Shown: one piece after another, positions 8,120-17,061 of the stretch
Layout of the letters: each line of letters begins with the position of its first letter
Position numbering within the stretch: position 1 is the stretch's first letter
Assembly: GCA_022774865.1 (NCBI GenBank)
Contig: JALFLH010000015.1
Span: 52,419-116,418, forward strand
Length of the DNA stretch: 64,000 nt
Source of the DNA: Clostridiales bacterium
GTDB taxonomy: Bacteria > Bacillota > Clostridia > Oscillospirales > Oscillospiraceae
Reading direction: 5' to 3'
Notes under the pieces: model-generated
The model's input: only the letters and a program-made list of their open reading frames with translations
What the model was told of the DNA's origin: nothing
Databases searched by the model: none
Translations under genes and position numbers: made by a program

Positions 8120-9178
8120 TTATTTTGCGTTCTTCAGTTTCTCCGCCTGATCGGCAGTGGCAAGGGCGTTGATGATCTCGTCCAGATCGCCGTCCATGAC
8201 GGCGTCAATTTTATACAGCGTCAGGCCGACCCGGTGGTCGGTCACCCGACCCTGGGGGAAATTATAGGTGCGGATGCGCTCGTTGCGCATTCCGGTGCCC
8301 ACCTGACTGCGGCGCAGTCCCGTCACCTCCGATTCCACCCGGCTCTGCTCCATCTCGTAGAGCTTGGAGGCCAGCATCCGCATACATTTTTCCCGGTTCT
8401 GCACCTGACTGCGTTCCTCCTGACAGGCCACCACAATGCCCGTGGGCTTGTGGATCAGCCGGACGGCGGAGGAGGTTTTGTTGATATGCTGGCCGCCGGC
8501 TCCGGAGGAACGGTAGACCTGCATCTCGATATCCGCCGGATTGATCTGCACATCCACCTCTTCCATCTCCGGCAGCACGGCCACGGTGGCGGTGGAGGTG
8601 TGCACCCGGCCGCCGGATTCGGTCTCCGGCACCCGCTGTACCCGGTGGACGCCGGACTCATATTTGAGCCGGGAATAGGCGCCCCGGCCCTCCACGATAA
8701 AGTCCGCTTCCTTCACGCCGCCCAGCTCCGTGTCGTTATAGTTCAGCAGCTCGATCCTCCAGCCCATTTTTGCGGCGTACATGGAGTACATCCGAAACAG
8801 GCTGTGGGCAAACAGGGCGCTTTCCTCGCCGCCCACGCCGCCCCGGATCTCCATGATGACGCTCTTGTCGTCGTTGGGGTCTTTGGGCAGCAGCAGAATC
8901 TGCAGCTTTTCATAGAGCACTTCTTTTTCGGCCTTGGCGGCGGCGAAGGACTCCTGACAGAGTTCCTTCATGTCCGGTTCGGCCATCAGCTCCTGGGCGT
9001 CGCCCATCTCCCGCTCCGCCGCCTGATAGGCGCGGTATACCCCGATGATGGGCTCCAGTTCATTTTTCTCCCGCAGCAGCCGGGCAGCCTTTTGGGGATC
9101 GGCATAAAAATCCGGCTGCTCCGACCGGGCGCAGAGTTCATCGTAGCGGTTTTCCACCGCCCGCAGTTTTTCAAGCAT
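8120..9178 (-). CDS. prfA: Peptide chain release factor 1
   Basis: 352 residues, typical for RF1. The GGQ motif that triggers peptidyl-tRNA hydrolysis is at 228-230. The codon-recognition tripeptide is PET (184-186, family consensus PxT), which reads UAA and UAG and separates it from RF2 (SPF). AGGAG lies upstream of the ATG and a promoter overlaps the end of the upstream rlmA-like gene. It heads the prfA-tsaE-tsaB-upp run. Confidence 0.96.
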   Translation of the reverse strand: MLEKLRAVENRYDELCARSEQPDFYADPQKAARLLREKNELEPIIGVYRAYQAAEREMGDAQELMAEPDMKELCQESFAAAKAEKEVLYEKLQILLLPKDPNDDKSVIMEIRGGVGGEESALFAHSLFRMYSMYAAKMGWRIELLNYNDTELGGVKEADFIVEGRGAYSRLKYESGVHRVQRVPETESGGRVHTSTATVAVLPEMEEVDVQINPADIEMQVYRSSGAGGQHINKTSSAVRLIHKPTGIVVACQEERSQVQNREKCMRMLASKLYEMEQSRVESEVTGLRRSQVGTGMRNERIRTYNFPQGRVTDHRVGLTLYKIDAVMDGDLDEIINALATADQAEKLKNAK

Positions 9179-9205
9179 GGTATTCTCCTATGGGGATTTT
9201 TCAGT

Positions 9206-9234
9206 ATGATATCAGCAAAATGGGGAATTGTAAA
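9206..9234 (-). promoter_or_regulatory. Promoter of prfA
   Basis: Leftward TTTACA (9234-9229), 17 bases, TATCAT (9211-9206). It abuts the stop codon of the rlmA-like gene at 9236, so prfA can be expressed separately from it. Confidence 0.55.
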
Positions 9235-9235
9235 C

Positions 9236-10036
9236 CTAGTCGGGCCGGTACACGTTCAGCACGCAGCTCGCGGTATCGGTCAGGCGCGGCGTGGCGGCCA
9301 GGCGGGCGGCTCCCGCCCTGCCGATGCGGTAGAGATGGGGCGTCATGCTCAGCAGATTCTGCACCTGCGTCCCCTCCACGGTAAAGGAAAACCGGATCGG
9401 GACAGACTGCACCAGCGAAAAACCGGGCAGCACCGGGACGGTGTCCTTTTCCTTGAATTTCAGTTCGGGATAGATGATGGACTTCAGTCCAAGCAGATGA
9501 TCCTGCGCGGCCAGCACCTGAAAATACAGCCCGTCCGGGCGCAGAACCCGGCGGAATTCCTCTGCGGCGGTCAGGGCAAACAGGCTGGTCACAACCCCCG
9601 CTTCCCCGTCCGCCACCGGAAGATGGGCAGCGGTGCCGCAGAGCCACAGGGCGTTTTTGTATTTTCCGGCGGCGCAGCGGACGGCCTCCTTGGAAATGTC
9701 CAGCCCTGTCAGCTCCGCGCCCAGAGCATCCGCCAGTTGGGTGGAGTAGTATCCCTCGCCGCAGCCCACGTCCAGCACCGGCCCCCGGGCGCCCAGCGCC
9801 GCCGCGGTATCGCAGAGGGTGCGGGCAATGGGGGCGTAAAAGCCTGCGTCCAGAAAGACCCTGCGGGAGAGCACCTGCTCCCGGGTGTCCCCGGGGTGAA
9901 GGGATTTCTTCTGCTGTACGGTCAGAAGGTTCACATACCCCTGCCGTGCGATATCGAAGCTGTGGCGGTTTTCACAGGCGAATTCCCGCTCCCGGCGCGT
10001 AAGCGCCCCGCCGCAGATGGGACAGACTAATTCCAT
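9236..10036 (-). CDS. rlmA: 23S rRNA (guanine-N1)-methyltransferase, RlmA family
   Basis: 266 residues. A small N-terminal zinc knuckle (C5, C8, C21, H25) precedes a class I SAM domain with VLDVGCGEG at 87-95, the arrangement seen in RlmA(I)/RlmA(II). Members methylate G745 or G748 of 23S rRNA; the RlmA(II) type affects macrolide/tylosin sensitivity. Which position is modified here is not decided by sequence alone. The start is the ATG at 10036: the GGAGG site lies inside the five extra codons of an upstream in-frame ATG (10051), and that ATG falls at the predicted transcription start. Confidence 0.85.
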   Translation of the reverse strand: MELVCPICGGALTRREREFACENRHSFDIARQGYVNLLTVQQKKSLHPGDTREQVLSRRVFLDAGFYAPIARTLCDTAAALGARGPVLDVGCGEGYYSTQLADALGAELTGLDISKEAVRCAAGKYKNALWLCGTAAHLPVADGEAGVVTSLFALTAAEEFRRVLRPDGLYFQVLAAQDHLLGLKSIIYPELKFKEKDTVPVLPGFSLVQSVPIRFSFTVEGTQVQNLLSMTPHLYRIGRAGAARLAATPRLTDTASCVLNVYRPD

Positions 10037-10056
10037 ATGGCATTCCTCCATTGCTT

Positions 10057-10085
10057 ATCATACCCCATTTTATCCGCTTCGTCAA
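10057..10085 (-). promoter_or_regulatory. Promoter of the rlmA-like gene
   Basis: Leftward TTGACG (10085-10080), 17 bases, TATGAT (10062-10057). Predicted transcription starts near 10050, which supports the downstream start codon at 10036. Confidence 0.65.
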
Positions 10086-10110
10086 ACAAATCTGAAGGGA
10101 GTTGGCATCC

Positions 10111-10782
10111 TTGCGGCGAATTTTTGCGGTCATTCTCTGCGCGGCGCTGCTGGTCTTACCGGTGCGGGCGGAAGCCGCGCCGAAATACGCGGCGCTGACC
10201 TTTGACGACGGCCCCTCCGGCCGGTTCACCCGGCGGCTGCTGGACGGGCTGGCGGCGCGGCAGGTTCGGGCGACCTTTATGCTCTGCGGCTACCGCATTG
10301 CGGACTATCCCGGGGAAGCCCGGCGGATCTGGGAGGAGGGACATGAAATTGCCATCCACGGCTACTCCCACAATTCCATGTGCGCCATGACGAAGCAGCA
10401 GATCGTCCGGGAAATTGAAAACACCGTCTCCCGGCTGCCGGAGGGCTGTGCGCCGGTGTTCCTGCGCCCGCCCGGGGGGCTTTGCAGCGATGCCGTCAAC
10501 GCCGCGGCGAAGGAAATGGGTCTGGCGGTGCTGACGTGGTCGGTGGACCCCAAGGATTGGGCTACCCATGACACGGACGCCATCGTCCGCCGGGTGACAC
10601 AGCAGACGAAGGACGGGGATGTGATTCTGCTGCACGATATGTCGGACAGCTCAGTGGACGCCGCGCTTCAGATCATCGACATCCTGTCCCGGCAGGGGTT
10701 CCGGTTTGTCACCGCGTCGGAGCTGGCCGCCCGCAGGGTGAATTCCGTCATTCCCGGACAGGTCTACTGCCGGTTTCCGTAA
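10111..10782 (+). CDS. Secreted polysaccharide deacetylase (NodB domain)
   Basis: 223 residues. A hydrophobic signal peptide (about residues 3-22, ending ...VRAEAA) precedes a NodB domain. Metal-site residues are visible: TFDDGPS at 30-36 and H83/H87 in IHGYSH, then FLRPPGG near 118-123 and the C-terminal LLHD motif. This is the carbohydrate esterase 4 pattern used to N-deacetylate peptidoglycan or chitin-like polymers outside the cell. The start is the TTG at 10111, nine bases after AAGGGAG; another TTG at 10102 is too close to it. It is divergent from the rlmA-like gene. Confidence 0.85.
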   Translation: MRRIFAVILCAALLVLPVRAEAAPKYAALTFDDGPSGRFTRRLLDGLAARQVRATFMLCGYRIADYPGEARRIWEEGHEIAIHGYSHNSMCAMTKQQIVREIENTVSRLPEGCAPVFLRPPGGLCSDAVNAAAKEMGLAVLTWSVDPKDWATHDTDAIVRRVTQQTKDGDVILLHDMSDSSVDAALQIIDILSRQGFRFVTASELAARRVNSVIPGQVYCRFP

Positions 10783-10905
10783 TTTGGGGTCTGTATACAA
10801 TGGGGGTTGGATTGACAGCCCGCCGTGCTTGCGCCGCTCTCCGCCGGATAGAGCCTGCACCCGGCGGGGTAGAGCGCGGGACGGGAAAGGTAACGGCGGC
10901 GGATA

Positions 10906-10934
10906 TTGACAGGCAGAATCAAAACCAGTATAAT
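10906..10934 (+). promoter_or_regulatory. Consensus promoter of plsY-glycosyltransferase pair
   Basis: Perfect TTGACA (10906-10911), 17-base spacer and perfect TATAAT (10929-10934), suggesting strong constitutive expression of a membrane-lipid unit. Confidence 0.85.
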
Positions 10935-11001
10935 GGAGCCAATCCAATTCCATTATTAGAAGTTTTTGTATGTTCCGACCTGCTTTATGGAGGACTGCTT
11001 T

Positions 11002-11613
11002 ATGATGCGCGTACTTCCCTATGTCCTGCTCGGTTATCTGTCTGGCAGCCTGCTTTGGGCAAAGTTTTACGGACGCCTGGTGGCCAAAACGGACATCACC
11101 GCCCTCAGCCCCGATGGCAATCCGGGCGCTTCCAATGCTTTTCAGTTTGGCGGCTTCTGGTGCGGCTGCCTGACGCTGTGCTGCGACATCCTGAAGGGCT
11201 TTCTGCCCGTCATGCTCTATCGCCGGGGCGCGGCGGATTTCCCGGCCATCGGGCTGGCTTTTGTGATGGCCGCGCCGGTGGTAGGCCATGCCTATTCCAT
11301 ATTCCACCGGTTCCGGGGCGGGAAAGGCATTGCCGTTTCCTTCGGCTGCCTGCTGGGACTGGCGCCCGATCTCCGTCCCGCGCTGGTGCTGGCGGTGGTG
11401 TTTATTGTGTTTTCCGCTGTAATCAGAATTTCACCCCATTATTACCGCACGCTGGCTACATATGTGGTGGCGGTGCCCGTGCTTTTTCAGATCGTACCGG
11501 TCTGGCCGATCCGCGCAGGCTTCCTGCTGATTGCCGGAACCGTAATCCTCAAGCTGCTGTGCAGCAAGGAAGAGAAAGAAAAATTAGAGGTCAAGCTGGG
11601 ATGGAAGTCTTAA
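11002..11613 (+). CDS. plsY: Glycerol-3-phosphate acyltransferase PlsY (acyl-phosphate dependent)
   Basis: 203 residues with several membrane segments. The PlsY motifs are present: SGSLLWAKFYG at the N-terminus, DGNPGASNAF, and HRFRGGKGIA. PlsY transfers the acyl group from acyl-phosphate to sn-glycerol-3-phosphate, the first step of phospholipid synthesis, at the inner face of the membrane. The second half is less typical than canonical PlsY, so this may be a divergent paralogue. ATG 11002 is chosen because GGAGG at 10989-10993 is eight bases upstream; 11005 is also possible. Its end overlaps the glycosyltransferase gene by 13 bases. Confidence 0.82.
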   Translation: MMRVLPYVLLGYLSGSLLWAKFYGRLVAKTDITALSPDGNPGASNAFQFGGFWCGCLTLCCDILKGFLPVMLYRRGAADFPAIGLAFVMAAPVVGHAYSIFHRFRGGKGIAVSFGCLLGLAPDLRPALVLAVVFIVFSAVIRISPHYYRTLATYVVAVPVLFQIVPVWPIRAGFLLIAGTVILKLLCSKEEKEKLEVKLGWKS

Positions 11614-12731
11614 TTCTGTCCTGCGGAATGGGCGGCGGGCACAATTCCGCTGGTCAGGCGGTGGCGGACGAACTGCGCCGCAGGGGACATGAGGTCATGT
11701 TTCTGAACGCCTATGATCTGAAAGGCAAAAAAACCGCCTCCGTGATCAACAATCTCTACATCTGCATTGCCCAGCGGGTTCCCCGGCTGTTCGGCGTCAT
11801 CTATTTTCTGGGGGACGCCTATCGCAGGCTGCCCATCCATTCCCCCGTGTACTGGGCCAACGGGAAAATGGCAAAGTATCTGGAGCCGCTGCTGCGATCG
11901 CACCGGTTCGATGCCATTGTGGCCACCCATACCTTCCCCGCCCAGACCCTCACCAAAATGAAGCGGGAAGGAAAAGCACTGCCGCCCACGTTTTTTGTCG
12001 CCACGGACTATACCTGTACCCCATTTGAAGAGGAGTCCGACTGCGACTACACCGTGATCCCCTCCCCGGAGCTGCGGGATGAATTCTGCCGCTACGGCTT
12101 TGACGACAGCCGGATTCTGAGCTTCGGCATTCCGGTGCGGGCGGAATTTGCCGCGGAGGAATCCCGCGCTGAGGCACGGCGGAAGCTGGGCTGGGAGGAG
12201 AATCAATTTGTGATGCTGCTCTCCGGCGGCAGCATTGGCGCCGGAAAAATCGCCGCGTCCATTGCCGCCCTGCGCCCCTTCCTGGCGGAGGACGAAACGC
12301 GCCGGCTGATTGTCATCTGCGGAAACAACCGCAGGCTCTATGAACGCCTTCGTAAACAATGCGCCGGGTGCGGCCGGATCACGGTGATTGAAAGAACTGA
12401 GCAGATGGCGGACTTCATGCACGGCTGTGATGTGTTCATCTCCAAGCCGGGCGGGCTGTCCTCCACGGAGGCGGCTGCGGCCGGGGTTCCGCTGATCCAT
12501 ATCTCCCCAATCCCCGGCTGCGAAACCCGCAATTTCCGTTTTTTCGCGGATCACGGCATGAGCATCCCGGTGCGCAGTCCCAGACGGGAGCTTCGTAAAG
12601 CGGTGGAAACGCTGTGCAGCCCCGCCGCGGCCGATGCCATGCGTCAGGCGCAGCGCGACAACCTTGACCGGTTTTCCACGGCGCGCCTGTGCGATTTGAT
12701 TGAGCATACCGCCGGAAGCTCCCACGAATAA
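11601..12731 (+). CDS. MGDG synthase/UgtP-like glycosyltransferase (GT28)
   Basis: 376 residues. The N-terminus ILSCGMGGGHNSAGQAV is the glycine-rich loop of the MGDG synthase/diacylglycerol glucosyltransferase family. The C-terminal half carries the nucleotide-sugar site (LLSGGSIGAGK and the SKPGGLSSTEA motif near residues 285-295). The likely reaction is transfer of glucose or galactose from a UDP-sugar to diacylglycerol, giving membrane glycolipid or a lipoteichoic acid anchor. Overlap with plsY by 13 bases and a common consensus promoter imply co-ordinated supply of acyl-glycerol and its glycosylation. Confidence 0.82.
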   Translation: MEVLILSCGMGGGHNSAGQAVADELRRRGHEVMFLNAYDLKGKKTASVINNLYICIAQRVPRLFGVIYFLGDAYRRLPIHSPVYWANGKMAKYLEPLLRSHRFDAIVATHTFPAQTLTKMKREGKALPPTFFVATDYTCTPFEEESDCDYTVIPSPELRDEFCRYGFDDSRILSFGIPVRAEFAAEESRAEARRKLGWEENQFVMLLSGGSIGAGKIAASIAALRPFLAEDETRRLIVICGNNRRLYERLRKQCAGCGRITVIERTEQMADFMHGCDVFISKPGGLSSTEAAAAGVPLIHISPIPGCETRNFRFFADHGMSIPVRSPRRELRKAVETLCSPAAADAMRQAQRDNLDRFSTARLCDLIEHTAGSSHE

Positions 12732-12734
12732 GCA

Positions 12735-12764
12735 AAACGAGACGCTGTGAAAAGCGTCTCGTTT
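12735..12764. terminator. Bidirectional terminator between glycosyltransferase and argD
   Basis: AAACGAGACGCT (12735-12746) and AGCGTCTCGTTT (12753-12764) form a perfect 12-bp stem with a 6-base loop, between convergent genes. Confidence 0.85.
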
Positions 12765-12766
12765 CT

Positions 12767-13948
12767 TTATGCAATTCCCTGGGCGCAGGCGGCTTTCAGC
12801 ACATCCACCGCCTGCGTCAGCAGCTCCATGGGGATATTCAGGGCGGGCAGCAGCCGCACCTTATCCTTGGCCGTCAGACACAGCACGCCCTGTTCCAGAC
12901 AGGCCATGACCACCTCTTTCGCCGGCTTCACAGGCTTGATACCGATCATCAGTCCCATGCCCGTGACGGATTCCACCCCCGGCGCGCCGGTCAGCTGGGA
13001 AAATATGTAGTCGCTCTTTTCCCGCACCTGCGCCATCAGGCTGTCGTCCAGCCGGTTCAGGATGCTCAGCGCGCCCGCGCAGCATACCGGATTGCCGCCG
13101 AAGGTGGAGCCGTGATTGCCCGGCCCCAGAACGGACTGCACCTTTTCTCCCAGCAGCGTGGCGCCGATGGGCAGACCGCCGCCCAGTCCCTTGGCCGTGG
13201 AGACGATGTCGGGCTGGATGCCGAACTGCATATAGGCGTACAGACTTCCGGTGCGGCCGTTTCCGGTCTGCACCTCGTCAATCATCAGCGGAATGTCGTT
13301 TTCCGCTGCCAGCTTCGCGGCGGCGGTGATGAATTCCGCCGTCAGCGGCACCACGCCGCCCTCGCCCTGCACGCACTCCAGCAGAATGCCGGCGGGGTTG
13401 ACCCGGTTCACCGCCGCGGCCAGCGCCTGTACATCGTTGGCCGGCACACAGGCAAAGCCGGGGGTCAGGGGCTGGAACAGGGTGTGGAATTTCTCCTGCC
13501 CGGTGGCGGCCAGCGTGGTCAGCGTCCGGCCGTGAAAACTGCCCTCCAGCGTGAGAATGGTGGAGCAGGCGGCGCCCTTCTTTTCGGCGGCGTATTTCCG
13601 GGCTGCCTTGATGGCGCATTCATTGGCCTCGGCGCCGGAATTGGAGAAAAACACCTTTTTCATCCCGGTTTTTTCACACAGAGCCTGAGCAAGCCTGGCA
13701 CAGGGCGCGGTGTAATACAGGTTGGAGGTGTGCTGCAGCTTTCCGATCTGGGCGGTCACCGCCTGCGTCCAGACTTCGTCCGCAATACCGAAGCTGGTCA
13801 CACCGATACCGGAGCCAAGATCGATGTAGGTTTTTCCGTCGGAGGCGGTCAGCACGCTGCCCTTGCCGGATACCAGTTCCACAGGAAAGCGTCCGTAGGT
13901 GCCCGCCACATACTGTTGATCCAAAGAGGTAATGCTTTCCATTTTCAT
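12767..13948 (-). CDS. argD: Acetylornithine aminotransferase
   Basis: 393 residues of a class III PLP aminotransferase. The PLP lysine is K253 in STAKGLGGG, with the upstream LMIDEVQTG segment carrying the cofactor aspartate (D224). It transfers an amino group from glutamate to N-acetylglutamate semialdehyde, the fourth arginine step encoded here. The start codon overlaps the argB stop by one base. Context (argC-argJ-argB-argD) makes argD much more likely than ornithine or GABA aminotransferase. Confidence 0.94.
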   Translation of the reverse strand: MKMESITSLDQQYVAGTYGRFPVELVSGKGSVLTASDGKTYIDLGSGIGVTSFGIADEVWTQAVTAQIGKLQHTSNLYYTAPCARLAQALCEKTGMKKVFFSNSGAEANECAIKAARKYAAEKKGAACSTILTLEGSFHGRTLTTLAATGQEKFHTLFQPLTPGFACVPANDVQALAAAVNRVNPAGILLECVQGEGGVVPLTAEFITAAAKLAAENDIPLMIDEVQTGNGRTGSLYAYMQFGIQPDIVSTAKGLGGGLPIGATLLGEKVQSVLGPGNHGSTFGGNPVCCAGALSILNRLDDSLMAQVREKSDYIFSQLTGAPGVESVTGMGLMIGIKPVKPAKEVVMACLEQGVLCLTAKDKVRLLPALNIPMELLTQAVDVLKAACAQGIA

Positions 13949-14811
13949 CAGCCTTTCGTAACCATGGTGCCCGCGCCCTCGTTGGTCAGCAGCTCCATGA
14001 GAATCGAGTGGGGAATCCGGCCGTCCATGATGACCACGTTGTTTACGCCCCGCTCCAGCGCCTCAATGCAGCAGTCCACCTTGGGAATCATGCCGCCGGA
14101 GATGATGCCGCTGTCGTAAAGCGCTCTGGCTTCCCGCACCGTGATCCGGGGAATCAGCGTGGATGGGTCGTTCCGGTCTTTCAGGATGCCGGCGATGTCG
14201 GTCATCATAATCAGCCGCTCCGCGCCCAGCGCCCCGGCGATGAACGCCGCGGCGGTGTCGCCGTTGATGTTGTACACGTTGCCCTGCCGGTCGCTGGCCA
14301 CGGTGGAGATCACGGGAATGTAGTTTTTTTCCAGCAGGTCGGTGATGGGCTGGGTACGCACCTTGGTGATTTGACCCACATAGCCCAGCGCCTGGTTTTT
14401 CATGGTGGCCTCGATGATACCACCGTCGATGCCGGACAGCCCCACCGCGTGGCCGCCCTTCATCTGAATGAGGTTCACCAGCGTCTTGTTGATCTTGCCC
14501 GCCAGTACCATCTGTACGATATCCACGGTTTCCTTGTCCGTGACCCGCAGGCCGTCCACGAATTTGGCCTGCTTGCCCAGTCTGGACATGGTCTCGTTGA
14601 TCTCCGGGCCGCCGCCGTGTACCAGCACTACCTTCACGCCGATGAGCCACAGCAGCGTAATGTCCTCCATGACCTGCTGCTTGAGCTGCTCGTTGACCAT
14701 GGCGTTGCCGCCGTACTTGACGACCACGACTCTGCCGTTGTATTTTTTGATATAGGGCAGCGCGGCGGTCAGAACCTCCGCCCGCTGCGCGTTGGATATA
14801 TGATCTGTCAT
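13948..14811 (-). CDS. argB: Acetylglutamate kinase
   Basis: 287 residues. The amino-acid kinase signatures VVVKYGGNAM and VLVHGGGPEI are present, with the substrate-binding KFVDGLRVT segment. It phosphorylates N-acetylglutamate, often the arginine-inhibited step when, as here, argJ recycles the acetyl group. Its long N-terminus (about 20 residues before the kinase core) resembles the arginine-sensitive hexameric form. It lies 15 bases after argJ and touches argD. Confidence 0.95.
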   Translation of the reverse strand: MTDHISNAQRAEVLTAALPYIKKYNGRVVVVKYGGNAMVNEQLKQQVMEDITLLWLIGVKVVLVHGGGPEINETMSRLGKQAKFVDGLRVTDKETVDIVQMVLAGKINKTLVNLIQMKGGHAVGLSGIDGGIIEATMKNQALGYVGQITKVRTQPITDLLEKNYIPVISTVASDRQGNVYNINGDTAAAFIAGALGAERLIMMTDIAGILKDRNDPSTLIPRITVREARALYDSGIISGGMIPKVDCCIEALERGVNNVVIMDGRIPHSILMELLTNEGAGTMVTKG

Positions 14812-14826
14812 GCCAGTTTCGCTTCC

Positions 14827-16041
14827 TCAGGTTCTGTAGTCGCCGTTGATTTTCACATAGTCGTAGGTCAGATCGCAGCCCCAGGCGGTGGCGCCGCAGG
14901 CGCCTTCGCCCAGACTGACCAAAATCTCAATCTGCTTTTCCAGCAGGATTTCCTTGGCCTTTTCCTCAGAGAAGGGGATGCCCGCCCCGTCCCGGCACAC
15001 CGGGATCTCGCCCTTGGGCGAGCGGAAGCTCACATCAATTTTGTGTACATCCACATCCGCGCCGCTGTAGCCGATGGCGCACAGCACCCGTCCCCAGTTG
15101 GCGTCCGAGCCGAACATCGCCGCCTTCACAAGACTGGAGCAGATCACGCTCTTGGCGCAGACCCTGGCGGTCTGCGGATCGTCCGCGCCGGTGACAACGC
15201 ACTCCAGCAGCTTGGTCGCCCCTTCGCCGTCGCCGGCGATTTCCCGGCAGAGCTGGACGGTGACCGTATTCAGCGCCTCCATGAAAGCGGTGAAGTCCGG
15301 GCCGGCGGCGGTGATTTCCGGGTTGCCCGCCAGACCGTTGGCCAGCACCGTGACCATGTCGTTGGTGGAGGTGTCGCCGTCCACGGAGAGCATATGGAAG
15401 GTATTGGCAATGTCGGAGGAAAGAGCCTTGTGGAGCATGGCGGCGGAAATCGCCGCGTCGGTGGTCAGAAATACCAGCATGGTGGCCATGTTGGGGTGAA
15501 TCATACCGCTGCCCTTGGCGATGCCGCCCAGACGGCAGACCTTTCCGCCCAGCGTGAATTCCACGGCAATTTCCTTCTTCACCGTGTCCGTGGTCATGAT
15601 GGCCCGGGCGGCGCTGCCGCTGCCGTCCCGGCTCAATCCCGCCGTCAGCGGTTCCATTCCGGCGGCGATGGGGGTGATGTCCAGCGGCTGGCCGATGACG
15701 CCGGTGGAGGCCACCACCACATCGGCGGCGGGAACGCCGGTGGCCTGCTCCACCAGCGCGCACATTGCCTCGGCGATCTCGATGCCGTTGGCGTTGCAGG
15801 TGTTGGCGTTGCCGGAGTTGCAGATCACGGCCTGCGCCTTCCCGTCGGCCAGATGGTTTTTGGTGACGGTGAGGGGCGCGCCCTTGACCAGATTGGTGGT
15901 GTAAACCGCCGCGGCGGCGGCGGGAACGTCGCTGACGATCAGCGCCAGATCCTTTTTGGAATGGTTCTTACGGATGCCGCAGTGAATGCCGCTGGCCCGA
16001 AAACCCTGTGCGGCGCACACGCCGCCGGAAATCAGTTTCAT
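14827..16041 (-). CDS. argJ: Bifunctional glutamate N-acetyltransferase / ornithine acetyltransferase ArgJ
   Basis: 404 residues. The self-cleavage site is visible as MATML with the nucleophile T187, in the KGSGMIHPNMA context. ArgJ transfers acetyl from N-acetylornithine to glutamate, closing the acetyl cycle; whether it also uses acetyl-CoA cannot be read from sequence, and no argA is seen here. The start at 16041 is preceded by AGAGGA at good distance. An in-frame ATG at 16062 overlaps the argC stop as ATGA and is an alternative, so coupled translation is possible. Confidence 0.94.
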   Translation of the reverse strand: MKLISGGVCAAQGFRASGIHCGIRKNHSKKDLALIVSDVPAAAAAVYTTNLVKGAPLTVTKNHLADGKAQAVICNSGNANTCNANGIEIAEAMCALVEQATGVPAADVVVASTGVIGQPLDITPIAAGMEPLTAGLSRDGSGSAARAIMTTDTVKKEIAVEFTLGGKVCRLGGIAKGSGMIHPNMATMLVFLTTDAAISAAMLHKALSSDIANTFHMLSVDGDTSTNDMVTVLANGLAGNPEITAAGPDFTAFMEALNTVTVQLCREIAGDGEGATKLLECVVTGADDPQTARVCAKSVICSSLVKAAMFGSDANWGRVLCAIGYSGADVDVHKIDVSFRSPKGEIPVCRDGAGIPFSEEKAKEILLEKQIEILVSLGEGACGATAWGCDLTYDYVKINGDYRT

Positions 16042-16058
16042 GCTCTGTTCCTCTTTTC

Positions 16059-16991
16059 TCATACATTCAGCCCCATGGCCTGGTCGATGCCGAGCAGAAT
16101 ATTCAGATTCTGGATGGCCGCGCCGGAGGCGCCCTTGCCCAGATTGTCAAACCGGGCGGTCAGCAGGATGCGTGTGTCATTGCCGAATACGGAGATTTCC
16201 ATATCGTCCCGGCCGGCCAGCGCGGCGGCGGAAAGCAGCCCGTCGCTGTCGGGAGTCTCGGTAAAGCGCACTAGACCGTCCGTGTAATACGTCCGGTAGA
16301 CATCGCGGATATCGTCGGCGGTTCCGTTCACCTGCCGGGCGAACAGGGGAACCGTCACCTCCATGCCGCTGTAAAAGTCGCCCACAATGGGGCAGAAAAC
16401 CGGCTCATTCTCCAGCGCGCACAGCGCCTTCATCTCCTTCAGATGCTTGTGCTGCTGGGTCAGGCCGTACTGTCGGGGTGCGTCCAGCAGGGCACTGCGG
16501 GCGGAATCCTCGTAAGCGGCAATCATCTTCTTGCCGCCGCCGGAGTAGCCCGTCAGGGAAAAGCAGCTCAGCAGCGCGCCGGGTTCCAGAATGCCCTGCT
16601 GCACCAGCGGCGCCACCAGCGCCACAAAGCCGCTGGCATGGCAGCCGGGGTTGGCAATCCGGGTGGCGGCTGCAAGCTTCTCCCGCTGGCCGGCCAGCTC
16701 CGGAAAGCCGTAAACCCAGCCGGGCGCGGTGCGGTGGGCGGTGGAGGTGTCAATGATTTTCACCCTGGGGTTGGATACCAGGGCCACCGCTTCCCGGGCG
16801 GCATCGTCCGGCAGACACAGAAAGACAATATCCGCGCTGTTGATGGCTTCTTTCCGGGCGGCGGGGTTTTTGCGCAGGGCTTCCGGCAGACGGATCAGGT
16901 TCAGATCCCTCCGTGCGGCAAGCCTTTCGGCGATCCGCAGCCCGGTTGTTCCCGCGCTTCCGTCGATAAATACGTTCGTCATCATGGCCAT
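16059..16991 (-). CDS. argC: N-acetyl-gamma-glutamyl-phosphate reductase (short type 2 form)
   Basis: 310 residues, the shorter ArgC class. The nucleotide-binding GSAGTTGLRI is at 11-20 and the catalytic cysteine is C117 in NPGCHASG. It reduces acetylglutamyl phosphate with NADPH. It is the first gene of argC-argJ-argB-argD, directly behind a fully consensus promoter, with AGGA seven bases before the ATG. Confidence 0.94.
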   Translation of the reverse strand: MAMMTNVFIDGSAGTTGLRIAERLAARRDLNLIRLPEALRKNPAARKEAINSADIVFLCLPDDAAREAVALVSNPRVKIIDTSTAHRTAPGWVYGFPELAGQREKLAAATRIANPGCHASGFVALVAPLVQQGILEPGALLSCFSLTGYSGGGKKMIAAYEDSARSALLDAPRQYGLTQQHKHLKEMKALCALENEPVFCPIVGDFYSGMEVTVPLFARQVNGTADDIRDVYRTYYTDGLVRFTETPDSDGLLSAAALAGRDDMEISVFGNDTRILLTARFDNLGKGASGAAIQNLNILLGIDQAMGLNV

Positions 16992-17020
16992 ATACGTTTC
17001 CTATTCTGTGATATGCATAG

Positions 17021-17049
17021 ATTATACGATCATATTCAGGATATGTCAA
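17021..17049 (-). promoter_or_regulatory. Consensus promoter of the arg operon
   Basis: Leftward TTGACA (17049-17044), 17 bases, TATAAT (17026-17021), both perfect. About 30 bases of leader precede argC. Confidence 0.88.
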
Positions 17050-17061
17050 TCTTTTTCCATA

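Noticed and set aside
14008..16287. 759-codon open frame opposite argB, argJ and argC
   Set aside because: It runs antisense to three clear enzymes; GC-rich codon use leaves the opposite strand open. Its composition (rich in H, G, Q, R) is typical of such shadows.
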